Shown piece after piece: positions 46,957-60,409 of a DNA stretch of 64,000 bases (within the stretch, counting starts at the first letter, position 1; each line of letters begins with the position of its first letter). Source of the DNA: Pocillopora verrucosa (Eukaryota; Cnidaria; Anthozoa; Scleractinia; Pocilloporidae); the NCBI RefSeq assembly GCF_036669915.1, contig NC_089321.1, positions 11,578,914 to 11,642,913 on the forward strand, given 5' to 3'. The translations under genes were made by a program, and so were the position numbers. Under the pieces are notes generated by a model, which worked only from the letters and a program-made list of their open reading frames with translations, was not told the origin of the DNA and searched no databases.

Positions 46957-48384
46957 ATGCAGATGAACGCGATTAGAGAAATGTTTATGCTTCTAGCATA
47001 TCTTCTGGTCTATTTTCATTACACTTGTGGCGAAGAATCTATAGGAGAAGGAAAAAATGGGAAAAGCGGTCGAAAAATTCTGGTATTTGGTGGGAATGGA
47101 TTCATTGGAAGCGAAGCTGTACGGAGACTTTTAGACAAAGGAGATGAGATCACCATTGTGAATCGTGGGAATTGGTACTTTGATTCTGACCAGCGAATCA
47201 AACCATTTGTAAAAGAGCATTTTATTTGTGATAGAGACATGCGAATGAGAACTGAATGCAAGGAGATTTTAACTTCCGGTTATTACGATGCTGTAATCGA
47301 TTTCAGTTCATACAACGCAAGACAATTAAAACAGGTGGTCGAAATACTGCATGATCGTGTCGGTCTTTACGTGTACATCAGCACCGATTCTATCTATGAA
47401 GTCTGCGAGAAAACGCACTCCGGGCCCAGTGTTGAAGAGGATGCCGTGCGACCGAAGAACAGGAAAAAACGCTTGCAACTTAAGAGAGAAGAAGGCTATG
47501 CGCATGACAAGTTGGCTTGCGAGGAAGTCCTCGAGGAACAGAGAAAGTCTAGTGGATTCCCGTATGTGGCTTTGCGACTCCCGGATGTTATTGGACCACG
47601 TGATAATTCCTTCCGGTTTTGGACCTACCAGTTGTGGATACGCATCCATAAAGACATCAAACACCCGGTACATATGCCCAGCAGTGTGTCCGACACAAAA
47701 TTTAGCCTTATACATGTGGAAGACGCCGCCAAAGCGATTGAGAAAGTATTGGATGTCGGTCCCGCTGTACACAATCAAGCCATCAATGTGGCGTTTGATG
47801 AGCATTTTACACTGAAAAAACTTCTCCGAGACATGGCAGATAAAATGAACATTGACCAGCTGGAATTCATCTCTCAAGATGAGGAAACGTGGTATTCTTA
47901 TCCTACTGTTACCAAAGGTCCCCTAGATACCAGTAAGGCTAAGCTCTTACTCGGCTGGGAGCCTATGACCTGGGAAAGGGCTTTGTACTCGCTGATATTT
48001 TTCTTCGAGGGTGCCATGACAGACGCAAGGTTTCTTAGGGAAAGAGAGGTTCTCCTGGCTGACGTCTTTGAAAACATTATTCCGGAGGAACTTTATGAAA
48101 CCGCCCTAAAGAAACTGGTTTCAATGTATGGCAAGGATGTACTAGAAGGGGTAGCTATGGACATGGGCTTCGATGGAACCCCTGAAATAGAAGGCGAGAT
48201 ACATCTTCAGAATTCAAGCTCTGTGCATGATCAGAAATCAGCGGAAACGGGAACGAAGGCTCAATCACCGGCTGACAATGATGAAGATGTTGAGGAGATT
48301 GTGGCTGATGTAGATTCTGATAGCGAGGCTGAATTAGTGTCAGAAAACAGCAAAACTACCGAAATTCATTCTGATGAACTATAG
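46957..48384 (+). CDS. ER-lumenal NAD-dependent epimerase/dehydratase (extended SDR), intronless
   Basis: A single 475-aa open frame. A hydrophobic N-terminus (residues about 9-24) acts as a signal peptide. The Rossmann NAD(P) motif GGNGFIG (45-51) follows, then a nucleotide-binding VNRG, the STDSIY active-site Ser/Thr strand (142-147) and YAHDK (Tyr181, Lys185), the YxxxK catalytic pair. The domain resembles NAD-dependent epimerase/dehydratases of the extended or atypical type; the substrate cannot be read from the sequence. From about residue 415 the protein becomes a low-complexity acidic tail and ends HSDEL, close to the KDEL/HDEL retrieval signals, so ER-lumenal residence is inferred. 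The absence of introns stands out beside its multi-exon neighbours and suggests a retrocopy or transferred origin. Two ATGs lie close together (46957, 46963). Confidence 0.8.
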   Translation: MQMNAIREMFMLLAYLLVYFHYTCGEESIGEGKNGKSGRKILVFGGNGFIGSEAVRRLLDKGDEITIVNRGNWYFDSDQRIKPFVKEHFICDRDMRMRTECKEILTSGYYDAVIDFSSYNARQLKQVVEILHDRVGLYVYISTDSIYEVCEKTHSGPSVEEDAVRPKNRKKRLQLKREEGYAHDKLACEEVLEEQRKSSGFPYVALRLPDVIGPRDNSFRFWTYQLWIRIHKDIKHPVHMPSSVSDTKFSLIHVEDAAKAIEKVLDVGPAVHNQAINVAFDEHFTLKKLLRDMADKMNIDQLEFISQDEETWYSYPTVTKGPLDTSKAKLLLGWEPMTWERALYSLIFFFEGAMTDARFLREREVLLADVFENIIPEELYETALKKLVSMYGKDVLEGVAMDMGFDGTPEIEGEIHLQNSSSVHDQKSAETGTKAQSPADNDEDVEEIVADVDSDSEAELVSENSKTTEIHSDEL

Positions 48385-49236
48385 ATAGTCTATTAGAACG
48401 CTCTAATATTTTTTTCCTGTGAAATACGAAGGAACTGTATTCATTTTGAACCGAAAATATTTCGGACACTAGATAAATTAGAAAAATTATTTCCTGAAAA
48501 AATTATCCACGCGACGGGGGCTTATAAACAAACAAACAAAAAATAATAATAACGCAGTCACTTCTATATGAAAGGCAACCTGAAAGCAAAACCTTCTTGT
48601 TTTTTGTTTGAGTATACATTATGAAAGGCTGTTAGTTTTTGAGCACTGATAAAAGTTCACTCAGACGGCAAGAGGGACAATCATTTCTACTGAAGAAATT
48701 AATAAACTTTAATCATGAACACGGACAAGCATTCTTACTTATAAAGCCGTATTACTGTGATGAAGTAGGAGAAAATAGAGGGGGGGGGAGATGATTGGGG
48801 AGATGCTGCTGCCAACCACTGGCTTTTACACCTAGTCCCATCCCCTCCTCCCAGGGTTCATTCGACTGAAACAATTTCTCTAAAATGTGTCAGAGGCAGG
48901 TACAAAGGACTTGTGAAAATTCCAGCACAACCCAAATGCTGTAAATGTGTCTTAAAATTTCCTCTAAAAAAAAAAAAGAAACGACAAACAAATCAATAAA
49001 TTGTCATTTCTAGGTATCATAAAATTCGTTGTAAGACCATGAAAGTCTTACTCGTGATTATACGATTACCAATCAAGGTACAGCCTCGATCCCCTGAACA
49101 CACAAGCGAGGTAGTATCCAGAACACCAAGCGGTCGCTGTGAATCTCCCAGCCTGCATAGCGTCGTCCCTCCTCGCCGTCCATCTTGGAGAGTATTACGG
49201 AGCGTGGCTTAATCGGCAAAGAAGTTATCCTAAAAG
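48385..49236. other. Spacer and ATP5MC promoter region
   Basis: Low-complexity AT-rich sequence with a short G run (48780-48788), then a GC-richer part. CCGTCCATCTTGG at about 49177-49189 reads CCAAGATGGACGG on the other strand, a YY1-like motif common in promoters of nuclear genes for mitochondrial proteins. It lies 50 bp upstream of the ATP5MC start codon. Confidence 0.45.
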
Positions 49237-51881
<2,645 letters not shown>

Positions 51882-53980
51882 ACTGTATACCCAATCTAGA
51901 AGTGATGAATTCCTGCCATTATTTTTAGTGAATGGCTTTCTGGAAGGGCTGTTGTGTGTATGTGCTAATTTTATTTTGTGAACAAATAACTCTGATGGTC
52001 TGAAATAAAGCACCTTGTGTCAACTTTTTTGTGGCTTATTGCATTGTTATTAAGGAAAATATTTGGGTCATCCCAGATTTAGTCCTGTAATGTCTCACGA
52101 ATATCCAAAACCGATTGCATGCAAATTGACATAACTATCATTTCTAAAGATGATTTTTTAATTTTAGGCAGACAAATGGTGACTGAAAAAAAGTAGCTTG
52201 GAGCCCTGAAAGTTTCGGGTGGTTCAACAATAATTTGCTCATGAGTATGGGAAAATCTTAGTTACTCTACCTTGTTGCTTTTCCTTTAAGCTTTACTGCA
52301 TTGCTTAATTAGGGTTAATGAAGGCCCTGTTTTAGCAAAGGTCCTTTTTTCATATAATTAAGAATTCAATCAGGGAAGAAGAAAAACCTAAAGGGTTTGT
52401 GTAATTTTTCATGAACAAACATTATGGGGATGCTGGACCAGAATCTGCTACATGAAAATTTGATTTCTCAGTACAAGTGGACCTTAACAAAAGTTTGTAA
52501 TGTTAATATGTTCGCAATTATATCAACAGCAAAGGGCCATCAGTATGCCATAATCAACTGGCTGGACTAATGTAAGACAAATGCCTATGCAATTTCTCAT
52601 CCAGACATAAGTTGGACTCCACCAGAAGCAGGGCACGAAAGTAACTTTGGTGTTCATTAAATTTTAGGGACCAATTTATGCCCTTTAAATGCTTTTAATT
52701 CAATCATTCCTACAACACTACATATGCCTTTCACTGGGCTAAAAAAAAAAAGTAAATTTAGGTTACATAAAATATTATATATTCAGGCTTTCTCCCACCT
52801 GTTTGAACATTACAATTTACACAACAAATCTGTTCTCAACAGCTCATGTGACAAAAAAGCCACCTAAACACTGGTGTATTGATTGAAAATACATCTTGAG
52901 GTTGAGAAGGAATTAACAAAGTACTATGATAGACATGAGTTAAGTTACATTGCAATCAGAGTTTTACCAAGTGCCATATAAATTTTATTTATAAATGACT
53001 AGTTGAAATTTTTTTGTGAAAGCTTGTAAGTGCTGGGCAACCTAGATATACCCTGGTAAGAGACTTGGGGAACCCTTAAGTTCTTCTGTAAGCAAAACTT
53101 TTCCCATTTACTAAAATAGAAGGCAATAAACTAGAGAACTAGAGATGACATTATTAATAACAATACTCACTCCTGCAAGATGTAATACAAAAATTTCTAC
53201 ACAGTTTTTGTCATACTTTGGTTAAACTAAAAAAACTGCCCTAAAGCAGAATCTTGTTAGGTTTGAAAGTTATCAAAAAATTATGAAACCTTACCGACCA
53301 AAGACAATAGTAATTCTGAACCATAATCAAGTGGCTGATACTTTTTTACATTACAAATGCCATTTTTTTTAAGAGCCTCAAGGCACCCTACAATTATTCT
53401 AAGAAATCCAAATATTATTACAACACAATGCTCCTATTATTTTGTTTAGAGTTCAAAAGAAATGTATTGTAATACTACAATTTCAAAATAGTTTCTTCAT
53501 GCAGTTCATGATTACTTATAAATTTTTCTTTAAGAGATACAATTATTAAAAATTCCAAAACTTTATAAAACTCGTTCATAATTATTATGAACCATTAAAA
53601 GAAGCAGGGCCTGGTTAACAATACAGAAATTTCTGGACTGGTATTCTGAAATCATGGTACACACCAATAAAAAGCCAAATGAGTACCCAGTACTTCAATC
53701 CATCTTAGACTGAATCCAAACCCCTGGACTTAATAATCCTAAGGAAGTGTTTCCTATCTTTTACTACAGCAACATTCCAATAAGAGTTAGATATTGTCAT
53801 AAAGAAGGATCTGTCACAGTTCTTTGATCCATCTTAGACTGAATCTCAACCCCTGAGCTTGATACTCCTAAAAAAGTGTTCTTCAAATTTACTACAAATT
53901 ATGTCTAATAACAATCTCATAAAAATCAGATACATCATCATAAAGAAGGATCTGCAAAGAATTTTAACTGTTTGATGAAC
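51882..53980. other. ATP5MC 3' flank and first protease spacer
   Basis: ATP5MC 3' untranslated region to about 52010. From about 52800 on, blocks recur in the two other protease spacers, for example AATACATCTTGAGGTT (compare 56625 and 61015) and GAAGCAGGGCCTGGTTAACA (compare 57580 and 61970). This spacer lacks the MITE present in the other two; the equivalent site is near 53510-53530. Confidence 0.6.
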
Positions 53981-55765
53981 TCACTGAGACAATTCACAGA
54001 CCTTGATCAACTCTTCTTTATTCTCCCCTTCATATTTAGGGATGAAGTTTTTGATAAATTCAACCACCAAGTCTCCAGGCAATGCATTGCTCAAATTGAA
54101 TTGAGAATGTGTTTCCAAAGCATCGTACAGTTTTAATGTCAGCAGATGGAGTGAAACCTGACAGGATATGGGGATTTGTTTTGTTATTTTTCTATCTATT
54201 TCATACTCTGGCACATCAGTAATAGCTTGGGTTTGCAATGATTCTCTAATATTTTTAATTGCAATCCTTTCATCCTGTGATAAAATATGTTTAAAATGTT
54301 TCTGAGTTGCAATGCCAACTACCCTTACCTCACCATCTACCCAGGACAGAACTGGACCCCCTGAATTGCCAGAATTCAGTGAGCAGTTCAATACTGCCAT
54401 TGAATGGTTATATAGCTTCCTCTTTGAACCAGAAACATTTCCATTCACAAAAAGAGCAGTTTCTTCAGTGTGACTAATAGGATAACCAAAAGAAAATATC
54501 TGCATTCCTGGCAGCAATGGCTGAGTTGACAACTGCAATGGAGAAATTCTACTTTGATGTGAATTGAGATCTGGACAATACAGTAATGCAAGATCCTTAC
54601 CAGGATCACTGTGAACAACCTCACAGTGTAATTCACCAATGGCTGCATTGGAAATGCGAATTTCAAAGCCTTTTTGATATAGACAGGTTTCAATCACATG
54701 CCTGTTGGTAAGTATAAAGTGGTCACTGATGACAAATCCAGAACCATGCTCAATTTCAACATTGGTAGTGGCAATCTCATATTCCCTTAGAATACGTTCT
54801 CTGTGTTCATCAACACGTTTCTTTATTTCATCAGATATGTGTCCCTTTTCTGGATACTTTTCAAGCAACTTTTTGGCATCAAAATAATCCAGAGATTGTT
54901 TTATGTCAAAAATATCAAAAGTTTGGAAGAACTTTGGCATTCCACTCTGATCCTCCTTTGTGGGTAATACATCACTATCCCCAGGAAAGGCACTAGCAAA
55001 ACAATCTCTAACACGGCGCTCTGCCTCTTCATGAGAATATTTATGAACTGGTAGCCTGGATTTTTCACTGTTACAAAAGTTCTGATATTCTTTCTCTAAA
55101 TCTGCCCTGTGTCTTTCAATTGAATTCCTCAGCTCTTCAGAACCAGGTCCTTCAGCAGGGTATTTGCTAACCTGCAGCAATTTGATATCATTCCAACTAA
55201 CTATATTATGAAGTTTAAAAATACAGAAATCAGGTTCATAACGACATGTGTAGCAACTGTTGTAAGCTCTGAGATCCAGATGATCATGGGCAACAGAGTA
55301 ACAATTCTTTAAACTTTCCTGTGCTTTTTCTTTACTACATTTGTAGAGAGTGCTGGGAGAAGTGAGAGCATCGTTGTACTTCTTTTGAATGTCAGCCCTA
55401 TGTAAAAGGACTTTCTTGTCTATGCTTTTGCTTTGGTCACTAAATACTTCTATGGCTTTTCCATCATACTCGTCAACAACTTTCTTAATGTCCTCGATAC
55501 TACAATGTCTAAGCATATAAAAAGTGTTTACATCCTCTGGAAAGTTCCCAGCATAGCAATCCCTAACTCGATGCAGCGCAACAGGCCAGGAATACTTTTT
55601 TGTACCATCAGCTTCCTCCAACTCTCTTTCAACGTCAGCTCTTCGTTTATCAATCAACTCTCTCATCTTCTTCGCGTCAGGCTCTTTGGGATATATTTCA
55701 ACGTAGGGCATGTTTTCATACTTATCCATTGCGTTGTAAATATCAACAATGCTGTATGTTTTCAT
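53981..55765 (-). CDS. Trypsin/HtrA-like serine protease with N-terminal helical repeats, paralogue 1
   Basis: Intronless, 594 aa, no signal peptide, so probably intracellular. Residues about 6-78, 90-158 and 181-263 are three copies of an unrecognised helical repeat; a half copy covers 285-333. Shared marks are DI...(D/Y), a YP or VF step, (R)HRAD....Y, and (V/L)(R/K)(D/N)C(Y/F)(A/S) near the end of each unit. The protease domain (about 335-505) has a complete triad: His356 in LTNRHV, Asp391 in DPGKDLALLYC, Ser468 in NSGNSGGP, the pattern of trypsin_2/HtrA-type peptidases. A conserved helical tail (535-594) closes the protein. Cys171, Cys174 and Cys181 form a CxxC...C linker between repeats 2 and 3. 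An upstream out-of-frame ATG lies 7 nt before the start. Biological role unknown; sensing by the repeats and proteolytic output is inference. Confidence 0.85.
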   Translation of the reverse strand: MKTYSIVDIYNAMDKYENMPYVEIYPKEPDAKKMRELIDKRRADVERELEEADGTKKYSWPVALHRVRDCYAGNFPEDVNTFYMLRHCSIEDIKKVVDEYDGKAIEVFSDQSKSIDKKVLLHRADIQKKYNDALTSPSTLYKCSKEKAQESLKNCYSVAHDHLDLRAYNSCYTCRYEPDFCIFKLHNIVSWNDIKLLQVSKYPAEGPGSEELRNSIERHRADLEKEYQNFCNSEKSRLPVHKYSHEEAERRVRDCFASAFPGDSDVLPTKEDQSGMPKFFQTFDIFDIKQSLDYFDAKKLLEKYPEKGHISDEIKKRVDEHRERILREYEIATTNVEIEHGSGFVISDHFILTNRHVIETCLYQKGFEIRISNAAIGELHCEVVHSDPGKDLALLYCPDLNSHQSRISPLQLSTQPLLPGMQIFSFGYPISHTEETALFVNGNVSGSKRKLYNHSMAVLNCSLNSGNSGGPVLSWVDGEVRVVGIATQKHFKHILSQDERIAIKNIRESLQTQAITDVPEYEIDRKITKQIPISCQVSLHLLTLKLYDALETHSQFNLSNALPGDLVVEFIKNFIPKYEGENKEELIKVCELSQ

Positions 55766-55810
55766 TGTTCATTGTAAGCAAAAAGAAGATGCTTTCTTCT
55801 TTCTTACTCC

Positions 55811-55833
55811 TATATAATGGAGAGTCTGATTGG
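55811..55833 (-). promoter_or_regulatory. TATA and CCAAT boxes of protease paralogue 1
   Basis: On the reverse strand, CCAAT (55829-55833, in ATCCAATCAG) is followed by TTATATAG (about 55810-55817), some 46 bp before the start codon at 55765. Spacing fits a core promoter with a 5' untranslated region of roughly 20 nt. The region before paralogue 2 does not share this arrangement. Confidence 0.45.
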
Positions 55834-55917
55834 ATGAGTATTCAACCAATTGAAGTCCCTGACAGATAGATCCATGTTTTTCCCGCAAAATTGCTTGTTG
55901 GAGGCAAATTTGGTTGA

Positions 55918-55935
55918 GGGGGGGGGGGGGGGGGG
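55918..55935 (+). repeat. G18 homopolymer upstream of protease paralogue 1
   Basis: Eighteen consecutive G (C18 on the coding strand), 153 bp upstream of the paralogue 1 start. Length is likely to be unstable and is also an assembly-error hot spot. Confidence 0.8.
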
Positions 55936-56009
55936 TTCTGGTCCAAAAAAAGATCTCCAGATCTGAGATCTCCAGAGCTTGGCATCTCTGAAAAATGGCT
56001 AGTTACACT

Positions 56010-57741
56010 TCTTTGCTTGAAACAGAAGATTGATGAATGCAAATGTGCATTATTAAGTCTATCACTCATAAACAGGTAGGTCTTGTTACTATATAAAATT
56101 GACATTCAGATTTTGAAACTATGTAAATAGTTTTTCTGCATTTTTATGAAATAACTGAAAAACTGCAAGAGCCCTGATTGGTTAAGAACAAATCATTAAT
56201 TGCACATGGAAACCCATGGGATAAAAAAATAAGTTTATTTCAAAGCGCAATAGACTGCAGCTTCTGTCAGTTTACTGGCATAATAACCCACTTGGGTTGT
56301 AAGAGAAACACAAGAAAAGTTTGTAAATCACTTGCCTCTGGCTCATATCTACAAACTTTGCTTGTGTTCTCTCAGCATCCTGCATGGGTTATTACACTAG
56401 GAAACCAATAAAAAGTGTGGTCTATTGTATAAAGATACTAAAGCTGAGTTACAAAACAAAATAAAGGACTGGAAACAAATATCATAAGTGAAAGAAACAA
56501 AATTAATACAGTTCAATTACAAGAACATTACAATTTATACATCAAAACTGCACTTCTAAACAGTAAACTTGATAAAAAAATTAAAAAAACAACAACAACA
56601 ACAACCAACCACTGATACATCCACCTAAAATACATCTTAAGGTTAAAAAAAAATTTGAAATGCTCAAGATATGCATAGGCTAAATTACACTTGTTTGGAG
56701 CTGTGCTCTGGTGGAACCCATGTGGTAGAGGAGATTAACTCTATTTCTCGGAAACTTTTATAACTGCTTTCATAATAGCTTTTAAGAGCTGAGTAACACC
56801 TGATTATTTTGAAGGTGCCTCACAGCACCTAACAGTTTTTCCAAAAGCAAAGCTTTGCATATATAGTAAAATGAAAAACAAAAAATTGAGAAGTCCAAGT
56901 TAAATTTATCTCTACAAAATGGTAGCCCTTTTTGGTGATACCAAAATGTTTTCGAAGTTTTTGTTCTCCTTTTGCTAAATTTAACAAACTTCTCTGAAAC
57001 AGAGTCTTTTTAACTATGAGGGTTCTCAAAAAATTGTGAGACTTTATCCACCACAAATGATAGAAATTCTGAACCACTATCAGGTGGCAGATACCTTTTT
57101 ACATTAAAAACATTTATGTTTTAAGAGCTCCAAGGTATCCCACAATTATTTTAATAAATCCAAACAACACTATTACTACATAATACTCACTCTAAATTGA
57201 TGATAGTTTAAGAAAATCAGCATGAAAAATGATAATCCATTATCACAAAGTTCATAGTTTCTTCATACAGTTCATTATTGCTTAACCCTTTCACTCCCAA
57301 GATCTCATCAGTAATTCTCTTTACTGTGCCATACAGTTCTTGCGATTTTAGATTGGAGAATTTGGTATTGGATCAACTTCTAATTCCCTGATTGATATTT
57401 TTTGTTATTCTCATCACTTGTTTGATTGATTTTGTATTGATATTGTAAGGAGAAATTCTGTCTTGGTCACTCACTGGAGTTAAAGGGTTAATTAACCTAA
57501 TTTCTCTTTGAGAGAGATAATTATTAAAAAATTAACAAACTTAACCAAATGCAAATAATGATTATGAACCACTAAAAGAAGCAGGGCCTGTTTAACAATA
57601 CAGGCATTTCTGAACAGTTAATACTCCTAAAAAAGTGTTTCTCATTTTTTACTACAAATTATGTTCCACGACAACAATCTTTAAAAAACTTAAATATACA
57701 ATCATAAAGGATCCATGTTGAATATCAAATGTTTGATTGAT
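56010..57741. repeat. Second protease spacer, duplicated at 60410-62200
   Basis: No gene recognised. Long parts match the next spacer, for example CATAATAACCCACTTGGG (56278 and 60675), CTCTGGCTCATATCTACAAA, TTCTCTCAGCATCCTGCATG and AGAAGTCCAAGTTAAATTTA. Gene plus spacer was therefore duplicated as a unit. One MITE (57282-57491) lies inside. Confidence 0.75.
57282..57491. mobile_element. TTAA-flanked MITE copy in protease spacer 2
   Basis: Bounded by TTAACCCTTTCACTCCCAAG and GTTAAAGGGTTAA, with interior in reverse orientation relative to 28057-28275. The insertion is shared with spacer 3 (61673-61880) at the same flanks (CAGTTCATTATTGC before, AATTTCTCTTT after). Confidence 0.85.
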
Positions 57742-59778
57742 TCACTGAGACAATTCAACAACCTTGATCAACTCTTCTTTATGCACTCCATTGTATTCAG
57801 GGATGACCCTTTTGATAAACTCAACCACCAAATCTCCAGGTAATGCATTGCTTAAATTGAATTGAGAATGTGTTTCCAATGCATCATACAGTTTTAATGT
57901 GAGCAGATTTAATGAATCCTGAAGGGGGTTGTGGTTTCCTCTACCAAAGGGGACTGTTACATCATGTTCTAACACATCAGAAATAATTCGGGTTTCCAAT
58001 GACTTTCTAATATTTTCCACTGCATTAATTTCATCCAGTGTTAAAATCTCTTTAAAATGTTTCTGAGTTGCAATGCCAACTACTCTAACCTCATCATATA
58101 CCCAGGAAAGAACTGGACCTCCTGAATTCCCAGAATTCAGTGAGCAGTTCAACACTACCGTAGAATGGCCTGATGGTGTCCTCTTTGAACCAGAGACATT
58201 TCCATTCACAAAAAGAGCGGTTTCTTCTCTGTGACTCAGGGGATAACCAAAAGAAAATATCTGCACTCCTGGCAGCAATGGTTGGGTTGACAACTGCAAT
58301 GGACAAATTCCACTTTCTTGTAAATTAAGATCTGGACAATACAGTAATGCCAAATCTTTACCTGGATCACTTTGAGCAACCTCACAATGTAATTCACCAA
58401 TGGCTGCATTGGAAATGCGAATTTCAGAGGCTTCTTTATTCAGGTAGGTTTGAATCACATGCTTGTTGGTAAGTATAAAGTGGTCGCTGATGACAAATCC
58501 AGAACCATGCTCAATTTCCTTATTGGTAGTGGCAATCTCATATTTTCTTAGAATATCTGCTCTCTGTTTGTCAACACCTTCCTTTTTTTCATCAGATATG
58601 TGTCCGTTTTCTGGATACTTTTCAAGATACTTTTTGGTATCAAAATAATCCAAAGATTGTTTTATGTCAAAAATATCAAAAGTTTGGAAGAACTTTGGCA
58701 TTCCACTCTGATCTTTCTTTGTGGGAAATACATCACTATCCCCATGAATGGCACTAGCAAAACAATCTCTAACACGGCACTGTGCCTCTTCTTGAGAATA
58801 TTTATGAACTGGTAGCCTGGATTTTTCACGGTTACAAAAGTTCTGATACTCTTTCTCTAAATCTGCCCTGTGTCTTTTAATTGAATTCTTCAGCTCCTCA
58901 GAACCAGGTCCTTCAGCAGGGTATTTGATAAGCTCTTGCAGCACTTTGATATCATTCGAGCAAAGTAAATTATAAAGTTTAAAAATACAGAAATCCAACA
59001 CATTAGGACAACTGTAGCAACTATTATCACTACTAAGCATGACCTTCTCATGATCAGCAACAGAGTAACATTTCTTTAAACTTTCCAGTGCTTCTTTATG
59101 ACTACATTTGTTGAGAGAGCCAGGAGAAGCGAGAGCATCATAGTACTTCTTTTGAATTTCAGCCCTGTGTGAACGGAGTTTCTCATCTATGCTGTTGCTT
59201 TGGTCACTAAATACTTCAATGGCTATTCTATCACAGCGATCAACAACATCTTTAATGTCCTTAATGGTGAAAGGTTCAGGACCTGGAAAAGGGCATTTAT
59301 CCTCTGGAAAGCTCCCAGCATAGCAATCTCTAACTCGGTGCTGTGCAACAGGCCAGGAATACATTTTTCTTCCATTTGGGTTAATTCTAGCTTCCTCCAA
59401 CTCTCTTTCAACGTCAGCTCTTCGTTTATCAATCAACTCTCTCGTCTTCTCCGAGCCGGGTCCCTCTCTGGGGTAAATTTCAACGTAGGGCATGTTCTCA
59501 TACTTATCCATTGCGTTGTAAATATCAACGATGCTGTATGTTTCGGATTTGGCTGGAGAAAATTCTGTGTTCGCTACTCCTATTTGATGCACATAACATC
59601 CCCGAAATAGTTTCCATGCTGTTCCGCGATCATATCTGCGTGTTTCTGGTTTGCCGTAAATCTTAACCTTCACACAGGCATCCAAAACTTTCCTTCCTTT
59701 GTTTCCTAGCACATCACTGTTGTACACTCTTGGAAATTCTGTGTCTGGTCGAGATTGAGAGGAGAGATGACTATTCAT
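57742..59778 (-). CDS. Trypsin/HtrA-like serine protease with N-terminal helical repeats, paralogue 2
   Basis: Intronless, 678 aa. It has the same architecture as paralogue 1 but an extra N-terminal segment of about 80 residues (MNSHLSSQSRPDTEF... to SPAKSE) with a short basic patch and no signal peptide. Its triad is complete: His440 (LTNKHV), Asp475 (DPGKDLALLYC), Ser552 (NSGNSGGP). The repeat and protease cores are very similar to paralogue 1, while linkers after each repeat differ strongly (KCPFPGPEPF against VNTFYMLRHC). The CxxC...C linker is kept (SCYSCPNVLDFC). The ATG at 59778 aligns with the upstream out-of-frame ATG of paralogue 1, so paralogue 1 probably lost the extension by deletion. 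Function unknown; protease activity is plausible from the intact triad. Confidence 0.85.
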   Translation of the reverse strand: MNSHLSSQSRPDTEFPRVYNSDVLGNKGRKVLDACVKVKIYGKPETRRYDRGTAWKLFRGCYVHQIGVANTEFSPAKSETYSIVDIYNAMDKYENMPYVEIYPREGPGSEKTRELIDKRRADVERELEEARINPNGRKMYSWPVAQHRVRDCYAGSFPEDKCPFPGPEPFTIKDIKDVVDRCDRIAIEVFSDQSNSIDEKLRSHRAEIQKKYYDALASPGSLNKCSHKEALESLKKCYSVADHEKVMLSSDNSCYSCPNVLDFCIFKLYNLLCSNDIKVLQELIKYPAEGPGSEELKNSIKRHRADLEKEYQNFCNREKSRLPVHKYSQEEAQCRVRDCFASAIHGDSDVFPTKKDQSGMPKFFQTFDIFDIKQSLDYFDTKKYLEKYPENGHISDEKKEGVDKQRADILRKYEIATTNKEIEHGSGFVISDHFILTNKHVIQTYLNKEASEIRISNAAIGELHCEVAQSDPGKDLALLYCPDLNLQESGICPLQLSTQPLLPGVQIFSFGYPLSHREETALFVNGNVSGSKRTPSGHSTVVLNCSLNSGNSGGPVLSWVYDEVRVVGIATQKHFKEILTLDEINAVENIRKSLETRIISDVLEHDVTVPFGRGNHNPLQDSLNLLTLKLYDALETHSQFNLSNALPGDLVVEFIKRVIPEYNGVHKEELIKVVELSQ

Positions 59779-60262
59779 TGTAACGAGCTCTACACCTCAG
59801 TGAGAGTTTTATCTCATAATCTTGGTCGTGGTAACAAAGTAGGCAAATAAAAAGAAGCAACAGCGTAGAAGTGTACTACTGCTGTCACGGGTTTTGCTCT
59901 TAGTATCTTGTGAATGGTGCAATAACTTAGTAGCCGCGTAATAAATGGATTCCTAATCCCCAGGGCGCGCTCATTCACAGTGATGTTAAAAAAAAAAAAA
60001 AAACATATGAAACTGGTCCATAGGTATGAAAGGCTCCTTTAAGTAACATTGTAATTTCGAGCTATCTTTTCCTTTTGTAGTTGGCTTTGAAATTCTCAGA
60101 GTGGTAGGATTTCTTACAAAACGTTTAAAAATACTTATGATAATGTCGTGAATATATTCACCACATTTTATGGTAAAGGACTTGATGCATACTTAAGAAA
60201 CCCTCGGCTGTAATAAACATGATATTGTCAAATCATTGGCCTACCCCTGATTCCCCCCCACA

Positions 60263-60265
<3 letters not shown>

Positions 60266-60314
<49 letters not shown>
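60266..60314 (+). repeat. (CA)n microsatellite
   Basis: About 49 bp of uninterrupted CA in the spacer upstream of protease paralogue 2, just after a C8 run. Confidence 0.95.
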
Positions 60315-60315
<1 letters not shown>

Positions 60316-60409
60316 CCTCTTGGCAAGGTGTGGAAAAGTATTACAAACCCAAAATGACCAAAATGGCCAGTTATAATAATAGTTAATAATAATAGTAATA
60401 ATTAGTTAC

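Noticed and set aside
47326-47877. Reverse and overlapping forward frames of 150-183 aa inside the SDR gene
   Set aside because: Alternate-frame shadows of the long SDR coding frame, which has catalytic motifs in order.
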